A stretch of 64,000 nt of DNA, taken from assembly GCA_934102215.1 (NCBI GenBank), contig CAKOSH010000001.1, positions 1-64,000 of the forward strand, given 5' to 3'. Of the stretch, positions 37,037-45,510 are shown piece by piece. The notes under the pieces were generated by a model that searched no databases, was not told where the DNA came from, and saw only the letters and a program-made list of their open reading frames with translations. Numbering within the stretch: position 1 is the first letter of the stretch; every line of letters begins with the position of its first letter. The translations under genes were made by a program, and so were the position numbers. This DNA comes from an uncultured Bacilli bacterium. GTDB lineage: Bacteria > Bacillota_I > Bacilli_A > RF39 > UBA660.

Positions 37037-38185
37037 CCACCATATGTAATCAATTGTTCCTTTTTTCTTTATTGCTCCACTGTAATTACTAGTAGTAACT
37101 CCTATATTTGTATAATAATCTAATGTTCTTGTTAAATCTTTTGCTGTATCATATGATGCATCACTATATGTTTTCCAGTTACTCCATACTTCTCCTGGTG
37201 CTAATAAATATAACTTATCTGTTGATGTAAAATTTGTTTCTCCACTTGTACCTCCATGTCCTGATACTACTGTTGTATCTATTATTGCATTCTTTATTTC
37301 ACTTGGTATTGCATTATATATATCATTATTTACAAATGTATACATACTACTTGCTGGCCATCCATCTACATTCCATCCATAATAGTAAGCTGTTCCTTTA
37401 TATGTACCTTCTGGATTCATATTGTGAGTTGTTATTATATCTGCAAATTCAAGTACAAATCCACATGCTGTTTGTGAGAAACCTGTTGTACTACATTCGC
37501 TTGGTGTTGAAGTATTTGCTACACGAAGTGTATGTGTTCCATATGTTGTTCCAAGATTTACTTCTTTTGTACTTCCAATTGCATATTCACTTCCATTGCC
37601 CGCTTTTACATTTGCTATTATTGTTGACCAACTATCAGTTGCAAAATCAGGTGCTTTATATTCTTCTATTCCTAGTACACCATTAAATTCTTTCCCTTGA
37701 TTATAATTTTGATTAGCATTTGTATCCTTAAATAGAATTGTAAAAGTATATTTATGAGTAATTCCTGATTCAATTGATATCTTTTTTGCTATAGTCATAT
37801 CACTCATTGATGCTTGTGATATTGATTCACATGTTCCTTCTACTGTACCTGATGCATTTAATCTTTGACAAGTAGCACTTAAAACTAATTCATTTTTAGT
37901 GATAGTGTTTGTTAAAGATTGCCAAATAACATTGTAATAAGCATCTAATGTACCATTATTCTTTACTGATACTGTCTTTGTAGTAGTCCATCCTGGTTTT
38001 ATATACTGTGCATTTATTGCTGGTCCATCAGTATATGTAAGTTTTAGTGTTCCAGCTTCCACTATTACATCTTTTGCATTATCATTACCTTTTACACTTG
38101 TACTAAAGTATGCATAAGAAAGTCCTACCGTTAAAAGTAAAAGTAATACAATCAATGTTCCAAATATTATTTTGTTGTCTTTCAT
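36917..38185 (-). CDS. Secreted TasA-like protein with C-type-lectin-like variable C-terminus (candidate DGR target)
   Basis: A 422-residue surface protein. The start at 38185 (MKDNKIIFG) has AAGGAAGG 9 bp upstream. Residues 1-175 are a signal/anchor (GLSYAYFSTSVKGND) plus the same TasA/camelysin-like module as the gene at 21121-22497. Residues about 200-422 match a DUF6273-like, C-type-lectin/formylglycine-enzyme-like domain: SGHGGTSGETNFTSTDKLYL, WWLRAASSNF, and the end GVAPAFRLG. The last 40 codons are unusually GC-rich and full of NNY codons (CGT, CGC, CTC, GTC, TTC, AGC) rare elsewhere, as expected where template AAY codons were adenine-mutagenised. No reverse transcriptase or template repeat is in the window. 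Confidence 0.88.
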   Translation of the reverse strand: MKDNKIIFGTLIVLLLLLTVGLSYAYFSTSVKGNDNAKDVIVEAGTLKLTYTDGPAINAQYIKPGWTTTKTVSVKNNGTLDAYYNVIWQSLTNTITKNELVLSATCQRLNASGTVEGTCESISQASMSDMTIAKKISIESGITHKYTFTILFKDTNANQNYNQGKEFNGVLGIEEYKAPDFATDSWSTIIANVKAGNGSEYAIGSTKEVNLGTTYGTHTLRVANTSTPSECSTTGFSQTACGFVLEFADIITTHNMNPEGTYKGTAYYYGWNVDGWPASSMYTFVNNDIYNAIPSEIKNAIIDTTVVSGHGGTSGETNFTSTDKLYLLAPGEVWSNWKTYSDASYDTAKDLTRTLDYYTNIGVTTSNYSGAIKKKGTIDYIWWLRAASSNFTSRFLSVNVDGNYFSLNARTTRGVAPAFRLG

Positions 38186-38200
38186 ATCTCTTACCTTCCT

Positions 38201-38239
38201 TATACTAAAAAGTATAGCACAAAAGACTCTCTCGTACAA
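38201..38239 (-). promoter_or_regulatory. Promoter and possible operator of the DGR-target gene
   Basis: Minus strand: TTGTAC (38234-38239), 17-bp spacer, TATACT (38211-38216). The -10 is one arm of an inverted repeat TATACT-TTTT-AGTATA (38201-38216), which could be an operator. It lies just inside the gap after addA. Confidence 0.55.
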
Positions 38240-38246
38240 TAAATTA

Positions 38247-41200
38247 TTAATTTATCTGTAACACTTTCTCATCTAATATTGAATATAAATATGTACTTAC
38301 TTCTTTATTAGAAATTTTCTCTATATATTCTTTATATCCATTTAACTGCTTAATATAGTTTTCATCAGTAATACTCTTTAATTTATAATCAATTATATCA
38401 ATATGATTATCATACTCTAACATTAAATCTATAATACCATGGTATTCATTATTATCTTTATTATATATAAATTCATATTCTTTATATATATTTGCATTAC
38501 TTATATTTTTTAATAAATCATTACTTAAGAATTTCTCTACTTTATTTCTTATAAACTTATTATCAACAAGAGATAAATCTATATTTCTAAAATCAAGTAA
38601 TTCAAATATTTCATGTACTTTAGTACCAAATTTCATAAGATCATTTTCTTCTTTAGTGATAATCTTATTTGTTTCTTTTGAGAAATGTTTTTCTTCTACT
38701 ATTTCATTTTCTATATTTATTTCTTCAACATTGATATTATCTTTTATATTATTAAGTGTTTCTTGTACTATCTTTTTAGGATATAAATAGTTCTTAGTAA
38801 GACCTAACTTTTCTATATCTATCTGTTCAAAATATGAATATAAATAATTCTTAATTCCATATATAAAACTTGATAATTTATTAAATGATAATCTTCTTAT
38901 TTCTTCAATAACACCATCATTATTCTTTTCTAAAGTCCTTGTTTCCCTGTCTGGAAGTACTATTATCATTTGTTCTCTTGCTCTTGTAAGTGCTACATAG
39001 AATAGTCTTATCTTTTCGCTTATCTCTTCTCTATTAAAGTCATATTTATACATTTCTTTAAGTAAACTATTATCTATTTCTTCTAAGTTAGAAGGTACTA
39101 TTAAACCATATTTTTTATCTACTATAAACTTATCTTTAAGTTCACTTGTATTAAATTCATGATCCAAATCAGCAAAATAACATATTGGATATTCAAGACC
39201 TTTTGATTTATGAATTGTAAGTATTTTTACTGAATTACCTTCTTTAGTATAAGTAACATATTTAATATCTTCATCATTTTCTATAATGTCTGTTAAATAA
39301 TCTCTAAAGTCCATTATTGAAAGGCCTAAACTTGAAAGTGAACTTGAAAGAGAATTAATTGTTTTAAGTCTTACATTAACTTCTTCATAATCACCTACTT
39401 TATTTAATTTATTATAAAAGTTAGTAACATCAAGTATATCATTAAATAATAAACTACTTGTATATGAATTTAATTTATCAGATAATGTACTTAAATCTTT
39501 ATATATAGATGTTTCTTTTATTTTATTATTAGTAACTATATCAAATATATATTCATCACTATATTCATATAAGAAACTTCTAGCAATACTTATAAAATCA
39601 TATTTAAAATCTATATCATAAACATCTTCTTTTATTTTTATAACAAAATCTACTAAATTCTTAATTAATAATATATCTGTTGTTGAATTTAATTTACCAT
39701 CTTTTAATATAGTAAGTGGTATATCAAAGTATTCAAATATCTTTTTAAAGTCATCAAAGTACTTACTTCTATCAAGTATGATAACAAAATCATTATAAGT
39801 AGCATTTCTTAATTTACCATCTTCTTTATCAAACACTTGAAAGTTATTATCAAGTTTATTTTTTATATCTTTTGCGATAGTAAATATTTCTACTTCAATA
39901 TCACTAAATCCTGATTCTTTTTGTTTATTTAAGTATTCAAGTACTCTAAAGTTATAATTAAATCCTTCTATTTTTTTTGTATCATAAGCTGTATTTCCAT
40001 AAACCATTTGATGTGATACTGAATATTCAGCAGAGCCTAAATTATAATCCATTATTAAACAAAATATCTTATTTATATTATCAAGTACTTCACTTCTTGA
40101 TCTAAAGTTCTTTATTAAATCTATTTTATAACCACCTATATCTTTTGAATAATTACTATACTTTTCTTTGAATATTTCAGGGTTAGATCCTCTAAATCTA
40201 TAGATAGATTGTTTTATATCACCAACCATATATACATTATTATTAGATATCATTCCTATAAATGTTTCTTGTACATCATTAGTATCTTGATATTCATCTA
40301 TCATTATTTCTTTAAATGAACTTTTTAATTCTTCACGAACATTTTCATTTTCTTTAAGTATTTTTATTGATAGTTTTGATATATCATTGAATGTATATAT
40401 ATCATTTTCTTTTTTATATTTTTCTATTTCTAAAAGAAATTCTTTTATTATATCAAGTATTGTTAATACTGTATCTTTAGTACTATATATATCATTTTTT
40501 ATATCATTTATTGTTCCATAATTACCATATGATAATAGTTTATCACATACTTTCTTAAGTGAATCTTTTGATGCCTTTGCCTCATCACTAGAACCTCTTG
40601 GTACTGTAGGTAATTTAACTGTACTATATAAATGTAATTCATCAATATCAGCATTTAATATATTATATACTGCATCATTTACTTTGTTTATATAATCACT
40701 ATCAAAATATAAACTCATATTTTTTATTTCAAGTTCTATTGTTTTCTTTAAATCATTTATAATACTCTTATATGTTTTTAACAAGTTATCAACATTATTT
40801 TCATTAAAGAAATTATTATAAACATTATCTATAAAACCAAATGGATCAATAAAACCATCTATTTTAAGTGCAATAGACAATATATTTTCTTTTAATACTT
40901 TATCTGTCTTAATACAATATTTCTTTATTAATTCTTGAAATCTTATATTTTTATAAGAACGTTCAAATATTAAATCTAATATTTTCTTATTTTGTATTTT
41001 CACTATTGATTCATCTGTTATATTTATGTTATCTATTATATTAAGTAAGTAATGATATTTTTTTACTACTGAAAGAGCAAATGAATCAAATGTTGTTATG
41101 TATGAAGAATTAAGTAATGTGAGTTCTTTTTTTAATTCTTCTTTTCCTGATATTTTCTTTCTTATTCTATCTTTCATTTCATCTGCTGCTGCTCTTGTGA

Positions 41201-41363
41201 ATGTTAATATTAATAGTTCATTTACATGTGTACCTTCTTCTATTTTATGAAGGACTCTTTCTGATAATACTGCTGTTTTACCACTTCCTGCTCCTGCTGA
41301 AACTATTATATTTTTACCACTTGTATATATTGCTTCTTCTTGTTCTTTAGTCCATCTTGGCAT
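38247..41363 (-). CDS. addA: ATP-dependent helicase/nuclease subunit A
   Basis: AddA, 1038 residues, the UvrD-like helicase and nuclease subunit of the AddAB (RexAB) double-strand-break end-processing enzyme. The start at 41363 (MPRWTKEQ) has GAGGTG 7 bp upstream. Walker A is SAGAGSGKTAVLSERV. Other helicase motifs are FNDISKLSIKIL, MIDEYQDTNDVQ, GDIKQSIYRFRGS, ILTIHKSKGLEYP and FYVALTRAREQMII. The C-terminal PD-(D/E)XK nuclease has GIIDLMLEYD and IIDYKLKS. It overlaps the end of addB by 17 bp. Confidence 0.97.
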   Translation of the reverse strand: MPRWTKEQEEAIYTSGKNIIVSAGAGSGKTAVLSERVLHKIEEGTHVNELLILTFTRAAADEMKDRIRKKISGKEELKKELTLLNSSYITTFDSFALSVVKKYHYLLNIIDNINITDESIVKIQNKKILDLIFERSYKNIRFQELIKKYCIKTDKVLKENILSIALKIDGFIDPFGFIDNVYNNFFNENNVDNLLKTYKSIINDLKKTIELEIKNMSLYFDSDYINKVNDAVYNILNADIDELHLYSTVKLPTVPRGSSDEAKASKDSLKKVCDKLLSYGNYGTINDIKNDIYSTKDTVLTILDIIKEFLLEIEKYKKENDIYTFNDISKLSIKILKENENVREELKSSFKEIMIDEYQDTNDVQETFIGMISNNNVYMVGDIKQSIYRFRGSNPEIFKEKYSNYSKDIGGYKIDLIKNFRSRSEVLDNINKIFCLIMDYNLGSAEYSVSHQMVYGNTAYDTKKIEGFNYNFRVLEYLNKQKESGFSDIEVEIFTIAKDIKNKLDNNFQVFDKEDGKLRNATYNDFVIILDRSKYFDDFKKIFEYFDIPLTILKDGKLNSTTDILLIKNLVDFVIKIKEDVYDIDFKYDFISIARSFLYEYSDEYIFDIVTNNKIKETSIYKDLSTLSDKLNSYTSSLLFNDILDVTNFYNKLNKVGDYEEVNVRLKTINSLSSSLSSLGLSIMDFRDYLTDIIENDEDIKYVTYTKEGNSVKILTIHKSKGLEYPICYFADLDHEFNTSELKDKFIVDKKYGLIVPSNLEEIDNSLLKEMYKYDFNREEISEKIRLFYVALTRAREQMIIVLPDRETRTLEKNNDGVIEEIRRLSFNKLSSFIYGIKNYLYSYFEQIDIEKLGLTKNYLYPKKIVQETLNNIKDNINVEEINIENEIVEEKHFSKETNKIITKEENDLMKFGTKVHEIFELLDFRNIDLSLVDNKFIRNKVEKFLSNDLLKNISNANIYKEYEFIYNKDNNEYHGIIDLMLEYDNHIDIIDYKLKSITDENYIKQLNGYKEYIEKISNKEVSTYLYSILDEKVLQIN

Positions 41364-43701
41364 TATCATTCACCTCACTAAACACATTATCTATTTTCTT
41401 AAGTTTAACTATATCACTTGATGTCATATAACATATATCTTTATATTTACAGAACTTACATCCTATATTTTTATCATCCATTTCTTTAGGATTTATATCA
41501 AATTCTGTATTAAGTATTTTGTCTCTTGCTTCTTTTACTTTAGATTCTACTATGTTATATAATGTATCAATTTGTTCATCATTTATTATTTTAGAATAAC
41601 TATAGAATCCATTTTGAGTAGTTCTTAAACTCTTAATAACACATGAATTTTCATATGATGAATCTACTTTCTCAAGTATATCTATATCTTCATTTGAATA
41701 TCCTTGTAACTTTAATGATTCTTTTCTTTTTTGAAGACTATTTACATTGCTTAATATTTTTTGTAGATAGAATCCACCTATTCTTACATTTTTAATTTCA
41801 CTCTTAATCAAATATATATATACAGGTAACTGCATATCAAGTCCATATAATGAATTATTTATATTTAGAAGTGGATTACCTGTCTTATAATCTATTATAA
41901 CAACTATCTTTTCACCATTAAATTCATCATAAAGTATCTTATCAACAAATCCTTTAAATGTTACCTTTACATCACTTGATATATCTATTTTTATCTCTTT
42001 TTCATACATAGATTGCTTTAATGATGTGTATTTTAATTGTTCTTTTATAGTGTCAATAATAAGTAATAATTCATTTTTTAAATTCTCTAAAAAGAATTTC
42101 TCACTTTCATTAAATGGATATGTAGATTCACTTATTAATTTTTCATAATTATATATAACATCATAATCATCATTTATAAAACATTTACTTAATACTTCAT
42201 GAAATATACTTCCAAGAACAGCATCAAATCTTTCTTCATATTTATTAACTCTAAGTATGTTATCTAAATAATATCTAAAAGAACATTGATAAAAAGTATT
42301 CATACTACTATAAGATAAAGTAAGTCCTTTATTTAAATAATTCTTTAATTTATTATTACTTATCTTTTTATATTTATTATTATATGTTAAATATGGTTCA
42401 TCTTTATAATGAGCAGATAATGTTAATAAATCACTACTTAAAGTACCATATTTATTATTATCATCTTTTTCACTTAATAGTCTTAATTTATTATAATTAT
42501 TTGAATTATTAAAGTTTAAATTTACTTTTTCTTCTTCTAAAATATCACTACTATAAGCACTTGATACATATATTTTATTATTTTGATTATATTCTGAATA
42601 TGTAAGTATTAAGTTATTAGTAGTCTTTATTGTCTCTATTACTTCATTTGTTTCTTTTTCATTTAATGTAAATGATGTATCTATACCTAAATTATTCTTT
42701 TCCATATCACTTAAATAATCTTCATCTTTATGATTTATTGGTATTATACCCTCATTAAAATTAACTAGAAATACATAATCATTATCACTTATTAAATCAC
42801 TTTTAAAGTCAATAATGTTAACAGCATTCTTAAATTCATCACTCTTTATTTTAATATTATCTATATCATCAAATAATATCTCTTTTACATCCATATAGTT
42901 TGAATCACTATATTTATTAACTACATTAAGTATATTTTTATATATATCTTTTTCATAATTATTAGTAATAAGTTCATTTATTTTATCCATTACTTCACTA
43001 ATATTTTCATTATATAATTCTTTAAATTTCTTAACAATCATAGTTGATTTAATAGATTCATCGCTTTTAATATTAATTGGTATATTAAATAATTTAAATG
43101 TTTTTCTTATTATATATGTATAATCACTTTTAACATTAGTAAGTTTTATATTATTAATATCTATTCCACTTTTAATAAGTTCACATATTTTAGAACATAC
43201 AAATGATATTTCTTCTTCATTATTATTACATCTATATATTTTTTTAATACTTGTTTCTTTCTCTTCATTATATGTAATTATATTATTAGTATTTGATAAT
43301 TCTTCTATTATATTAAGATAATATTTATCAATATATTTAAGATTATATAAAACAATATCTTTATTATTAAGAAACTTTCTATATAAATTATTTTTAATGA
43401 GTAAGTTATTTTCTTCTAAATCATTCTTTATTTTAATAAGTAGTTCTATCTTTTCACTTTTACATTCATTATTTATATAATATGTATTTTCTATATATTT
43501 ACGTGCGATAGATGGAATACAATTATATTTATTTGATACATAAAGTATACTTTTATAATCATAATCATATATATAGTTTTTCTTAAGTTCACTTAATGTT
43601 ATTATTTTTATATTTAATAATTTATTTATCTTTTTTAATAATGTATTTTTAGCATAATCATTTATTATAAGTATTTTATTATTAAAATCTTCTAAGTTCA
43701 T
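41347..43701 (-). CDS. addB: AddB-like helicase-nuclease subunit
   Basis: AddB/RexB-like subunit, 784 residues, shorter than the usual 1100-1170. The C-terminal nuclease domain (about 470-784) has the motif VVIIDYKTGNP and the four Fe-S cysteines: one in FYQCSFRYYLDN and three in CKFCKYKDIC. The N-terminus shows no Walker A where many AddB proteins have one, so ATP binding by this subunit is doubtful, as in degenerate RexB-type subunits. Together with AddA it degrades linear DNA and loads recombination, also limiting phage DNA. GGAGG precedes the ATG. Confidence 0.92.
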   Translation of the reverse strand: MNLEDFNNKILIINDYAKNTLLKKINKLLNIKIITLSELKKNYIYDYDYKSILYVSNKYNCIPSIARKYIENTYYINNECKSEKIELLIKIKNDLEENNLLIKNNLYRKFLNNKDIVLYNLKYIDKYYLNIIEELSNTNNIITYNEEKETSIKKIYRCNNNEEEISFVCSKICELIKSGIDINNIKLTNVKSDYTYIIRKTFKLFNIPINIKSDESIKSTMIVKKFKELYNENISEVMDKINELITNNYEKDIYKNILNVVNKYSDSNYMDVKEILFDDIDNIKIKSDEFKNAVNIIDFKSDLISDNDYVFLVNFNEGIIPINHKDEDYLSDMEKNNLGIDTSFTLNEKETNEVIETIKTTNNLILTYSEYNQNNKIYVSSAYSSDILEEEKVNLNFNNSNNYNKLRLLSEKDDNNKYGTLSSDLLTLSAHYKDEPYLTYNNKYKKISNNKLKNYLNKGLTLSYSSMNTFYQCSFRYYLDNILRVNKYEERFDAVLGSIFHEVLSKCFINDDYDVIYNYEKLISESTYPFNESEKFFLENLKNELLLIIDTIKEQLKYTSLKQSMYEKEIKIDISSDVKVTFKGFVDKILYDEFNGEKIVVIIDYKTGNPLLNINNSLYGLDMQLPVYIYLIKSEIKNVRIGGFYLQKILSNVNSLQKRKESLKLQGYSNEDIDILEKVDSSYENSCVIKSLRTTQNGFYSYSKIINDEQIDTLYNIVESKVKEARDKILNTEFDINPKEMDDKNIGCKFCKYKDICYMTSSDIVKLKKIDNVFSEVNDNAKMD

Positions 43702-43765
43702 ATTGATACCTCCATAATAATGTATTATATCATAATTTTATATATTTTATTGTTAAATAATTTGC

Positions 43766-43771
43766 TATAAT
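43766..43771 (+). promoter_or_regulatory. -10 element of the AbiF-like gene
   Basis: TATAAT inside GCTATAATCTTATTAAA; the same 17-mer occurs at 44924-44940 before the signal-peptidase-like gene. No good -35 is seen, and the divergent addB promoter region overlaps. Confidence 0.5.
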
Positions 43772-43796
43772 CTTATTAAATACAGGGGGAACAACA

Positions 43797-44780
43797 ATGG
43801 ATAAGAGAACAAAGCAATTATCTTTAAAACCAATGCTAAAAATAGAAAAAATGACTGAACATCTAAAAAATAAAAATATTAAATTTAAAATTATAAATGA
43901 AAATGAGGCTACAATATTTTTAAAGGAAAATAACAATTATTACAATGTAACTTCATACAAAAATAATTTTATAAAATATCAATGTGGAAACTTAAAAGGA
44001 AAATATATTGACCTAGAATTTGCATACTTAAAAGATTTATCAATTATAGATTATAGAACAAGATTATTACTTTTTAATATGATTATTGATATAGAACACT
44101 ATTTAAAAATTAGAATTTTAAATACTATTGAAAAAATTGAAGAAGAAGATGGATACAAAATCGTAAATCTTTATTTAGAACAAGATTATAATAACAAAGA
44201 CTATCCACAAAAAATACACGAAAGCATTAGAAAAAAAATTAGTAATGAATACTATAGAAATATATTTTCGAAATATAATATTACAGAACAAAAAATAGAA
44301 AATATACCAATTTGGGAGTTTTTAGAAATAATCACATTTGGCGAATTAATAAATTTTTTTGATTTTTTTACAAACACATATAATTTGAAAGACAAAAAAT
44401 ATATTTTTATTTTAAGAGAAATTAATAAACTTAGAAATGCAGCAGCACATAATACATGTATTTTAAACGAATTAAGCAAAAAAGATAATTTACATAAAGC
44501 AGACAATTTAGTTATTAACTACCTAAAAAATTGTGGAATAGGTAAAGAAAATAGACTAACGAAATTAAAAAATTCAAGAATAAGACAAATCACATATACT
44601 TTATATTTATTTAATGAAATAGTCAGTAGCGACGGAATTAAAGAAAATATAAAGTATGAAATAAATAAATTATTTTATGAACGCATAATTCGCAACAAAA
44701 AATACTATAATAATAATGAACTATTAAAATCAGTATACAAATATTTTGATAAAATTATTAAAAAAATAATTATACTTTGA
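43797..44780 (+). CDS. AbiF/AbiD-family (Abi_2) HEPN abortive-infection protein
   Basis: A 327-residue Abi_2-family protein. The N-terminal half has the pattern FAYLKDLSIIDYRTRLLLFN and DIEHYLKIRILNTI. The HEPN ribonuclease motif R-x4-H is Arg213-His218 in INKLRNAAAHN, so the active site is intact. AGGGGG lies 8 bp before the ATG. The gene is oriented opposite to its neighbours and has its own promoter. Ten bases after the stop a strong promoter starts a short RNA. Published work, as I recall it, describes AbiF as a toxin held by an RNA antitoxin and as a relative of Cas13; this pair fits that layout. It stands next to addAB. Confidence 0.85.
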   Translation: MDKRTKQLSLKPMLKIEKMTEHLKNKNIKFKIINENEATIFLKENNNYYNVTSYKNNFIKYQCGNLKGKYIDLEFAYLKDLSIIDYRTRLLLFNMIIDIEHYLKIRILNTIEKIEEEDGYKIVNLYLEQDYNNKDYPQKIHESIRKKISNEYYRNIFSKYNITEQKIENIPIWEFLEIITFGELINFFDFFTNTYNLKDKKYIFILREINKLRNAAAHNTCILNELSKKDNLHKADNLVINYLKNCGIGKENRLTKLKNSRIRQITYTLYLFNEIVSSDGIKENIKYEINKLFYERIIRNKKYYNNNELLKSVYKYFDKIIKKIIIL

Positions 44781-44789
44781 ATTAATAGT

Positions 44790-44818
44790 TTGACATAGAT
44801 AGCTATATATGATATAGT
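44790..44818 (+). promoter_or_regulatory. Promoter of the AbiF-associated ncRNA
   Basis: Consensus TTGACA (44790-44795), 17-bp spacer, TATAGT (44813-44818). It is among the strongest promoters in the window yet is followed within 70 bp by a terminator and not by a gene. Confidence 0.85.
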
Positions 44819-44824
44819 ATCTAT

Positions 44825-44886
44825 GCAAGGAAAAAGTGAATAATCACTTTTGTATGGGGTCTATTTTAGGATAGAGCCCTATTTTT
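44825..44886 (+). ncRNA. Short ncRNA downstream of the AbiF-like gene (candidate RNA antitoxin)
   Basis: About 62 nt from the predicted start to the end of the U tract. It contains a perfect 8-bp hairpin AAAAGTGA-ATAA-TCACTTTT (44832-44851) and a terminator hairpin GGGTCTAT...ATAGAGCCC (44857-44879) followed by TATTTTT. The sequence has no ribosome site or ORF. Ends are inferred from the promoter and terminator. Confidence 0.7.
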
Positions 44887-44903
44887 CTATCTACAAATAA
44901 TAT

Positions 44904-44931
44904 TTGATAAACAACTTTTTTGTGCTATAAT
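44904..44931 (+). promoter_or_regulatory. Promoter of the signal-peptidase-like gene
   Basis: TTGATA (44904-44909), 16-bp spacer, TATAAT (44926-44931), then AAGGTG before the GTG start. It lies just after the ncRNA terminator. Confidence 0.65.
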
Positions 44932-44954
44932 CTTATTAAAGGTAAGGTGTAAAT

Positions 44955-45461
44955 GTGAATAAAACTTATAAAATTATTAAACCTATTATGCTAGTTATAA
45001 TTATATTACTTGCGATTATTGGAGCAATTTCTTTATATAATGCAGCATATAAACAATTGAAGGGTACTGAATATGCTTTCTTATTTGATTATTCTACTCA
45101 TGAAGTAATTGAAGAAAATATGTCTCCTGACTTTGATAGAGGAGATCTTGCGATTATCAAGCGTGATTATATTTATAGTGAAGGTGACACAATTATATAT
45201 AATTATAAAGATAGTTATAGAATGGGTACTATTACTGAACATACTGCTGGTAAATATGTTGTTAGTGATAAATTAAATACAACAGACCCAGAATATGAAA
45301 TAACTGATACATTAATCATAGGTAAAACAGTTTCAAGAATTAAAAACTTTGCTGGTATATATAATGTTATAACTAGTACATATATGATGATAGGAATTAT
45401 AATATTCATAGGTGCTTATTTCTTCTTAACAATGAATGAAAAGCCTAAAACATATATTTAG
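44955..45461 (+). CDS. S26 signal-peptidase-like (SipW-type) membrane protein, active-site residues altered
   Basis: A 168-residue protein with an N-terminal helix (about 9-29) and a C-terminal helix (about 138-158), the plan of SipW/ER-type signal peptidases. The catalytic block reads ENMSPDFDRGDLAII where the family has S-M-x-P: the expected nucleophile Ser is Asn55. The later HR motif reads YRM (Tyr88), while the Asp in SDKLNTTD and the end LIIGKTVSRI are kept. So Ser and His are both replaced and the protein may not cleave. The start is GTG, with AAGGTG upstream, overlapping an ATGTGA. SipW enzymes process TasA-like proteins, and two TasA-like proteins are encoded in this window. Confidence 0.8.
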   Translation: MNKTYKIIKPIMLVIIILLAIIGAISLYNAAYKQLKGTEYAFLFDYSTHEVIEENMSPDFDRGDLAIIKRDYIYSEGDTIIYNYKDSYRMGTITEHTAGKYVVSDKLNTTDPEYEITDTLIIGKTVSRIKNFAGIYNVITSTYMMIGIIIFIGAYFFLTMNEKPKTYI

Positions 45462-45473
45462 TATGTAAAAGAA

Positions 45474-45502
45474 AAGAAATTCAAAAACGAATTTCTTTTT
45501 TA
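45474..45502. terminator. Terminator between the signal-peptidase-like gene and the ABC permease
   Basis: AAGAAATTC-6 nt-GAATTTCTT (45474-45497) with TTTTT after it on the plus strand and a U-rich flank on the minus strand, so it may act both ways. Confidence 0.8.
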
Positions 45503-45510
45503 TTTGTCAT

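Noticed and set aside
37234..37686. 150-codon plus-strand ORF opposite the DGR-target gene
   Set aside because: Antisense to a well-supported secreted protein; the product is a Leu/His/Tyr-rich artefact of the opposite reading frame.
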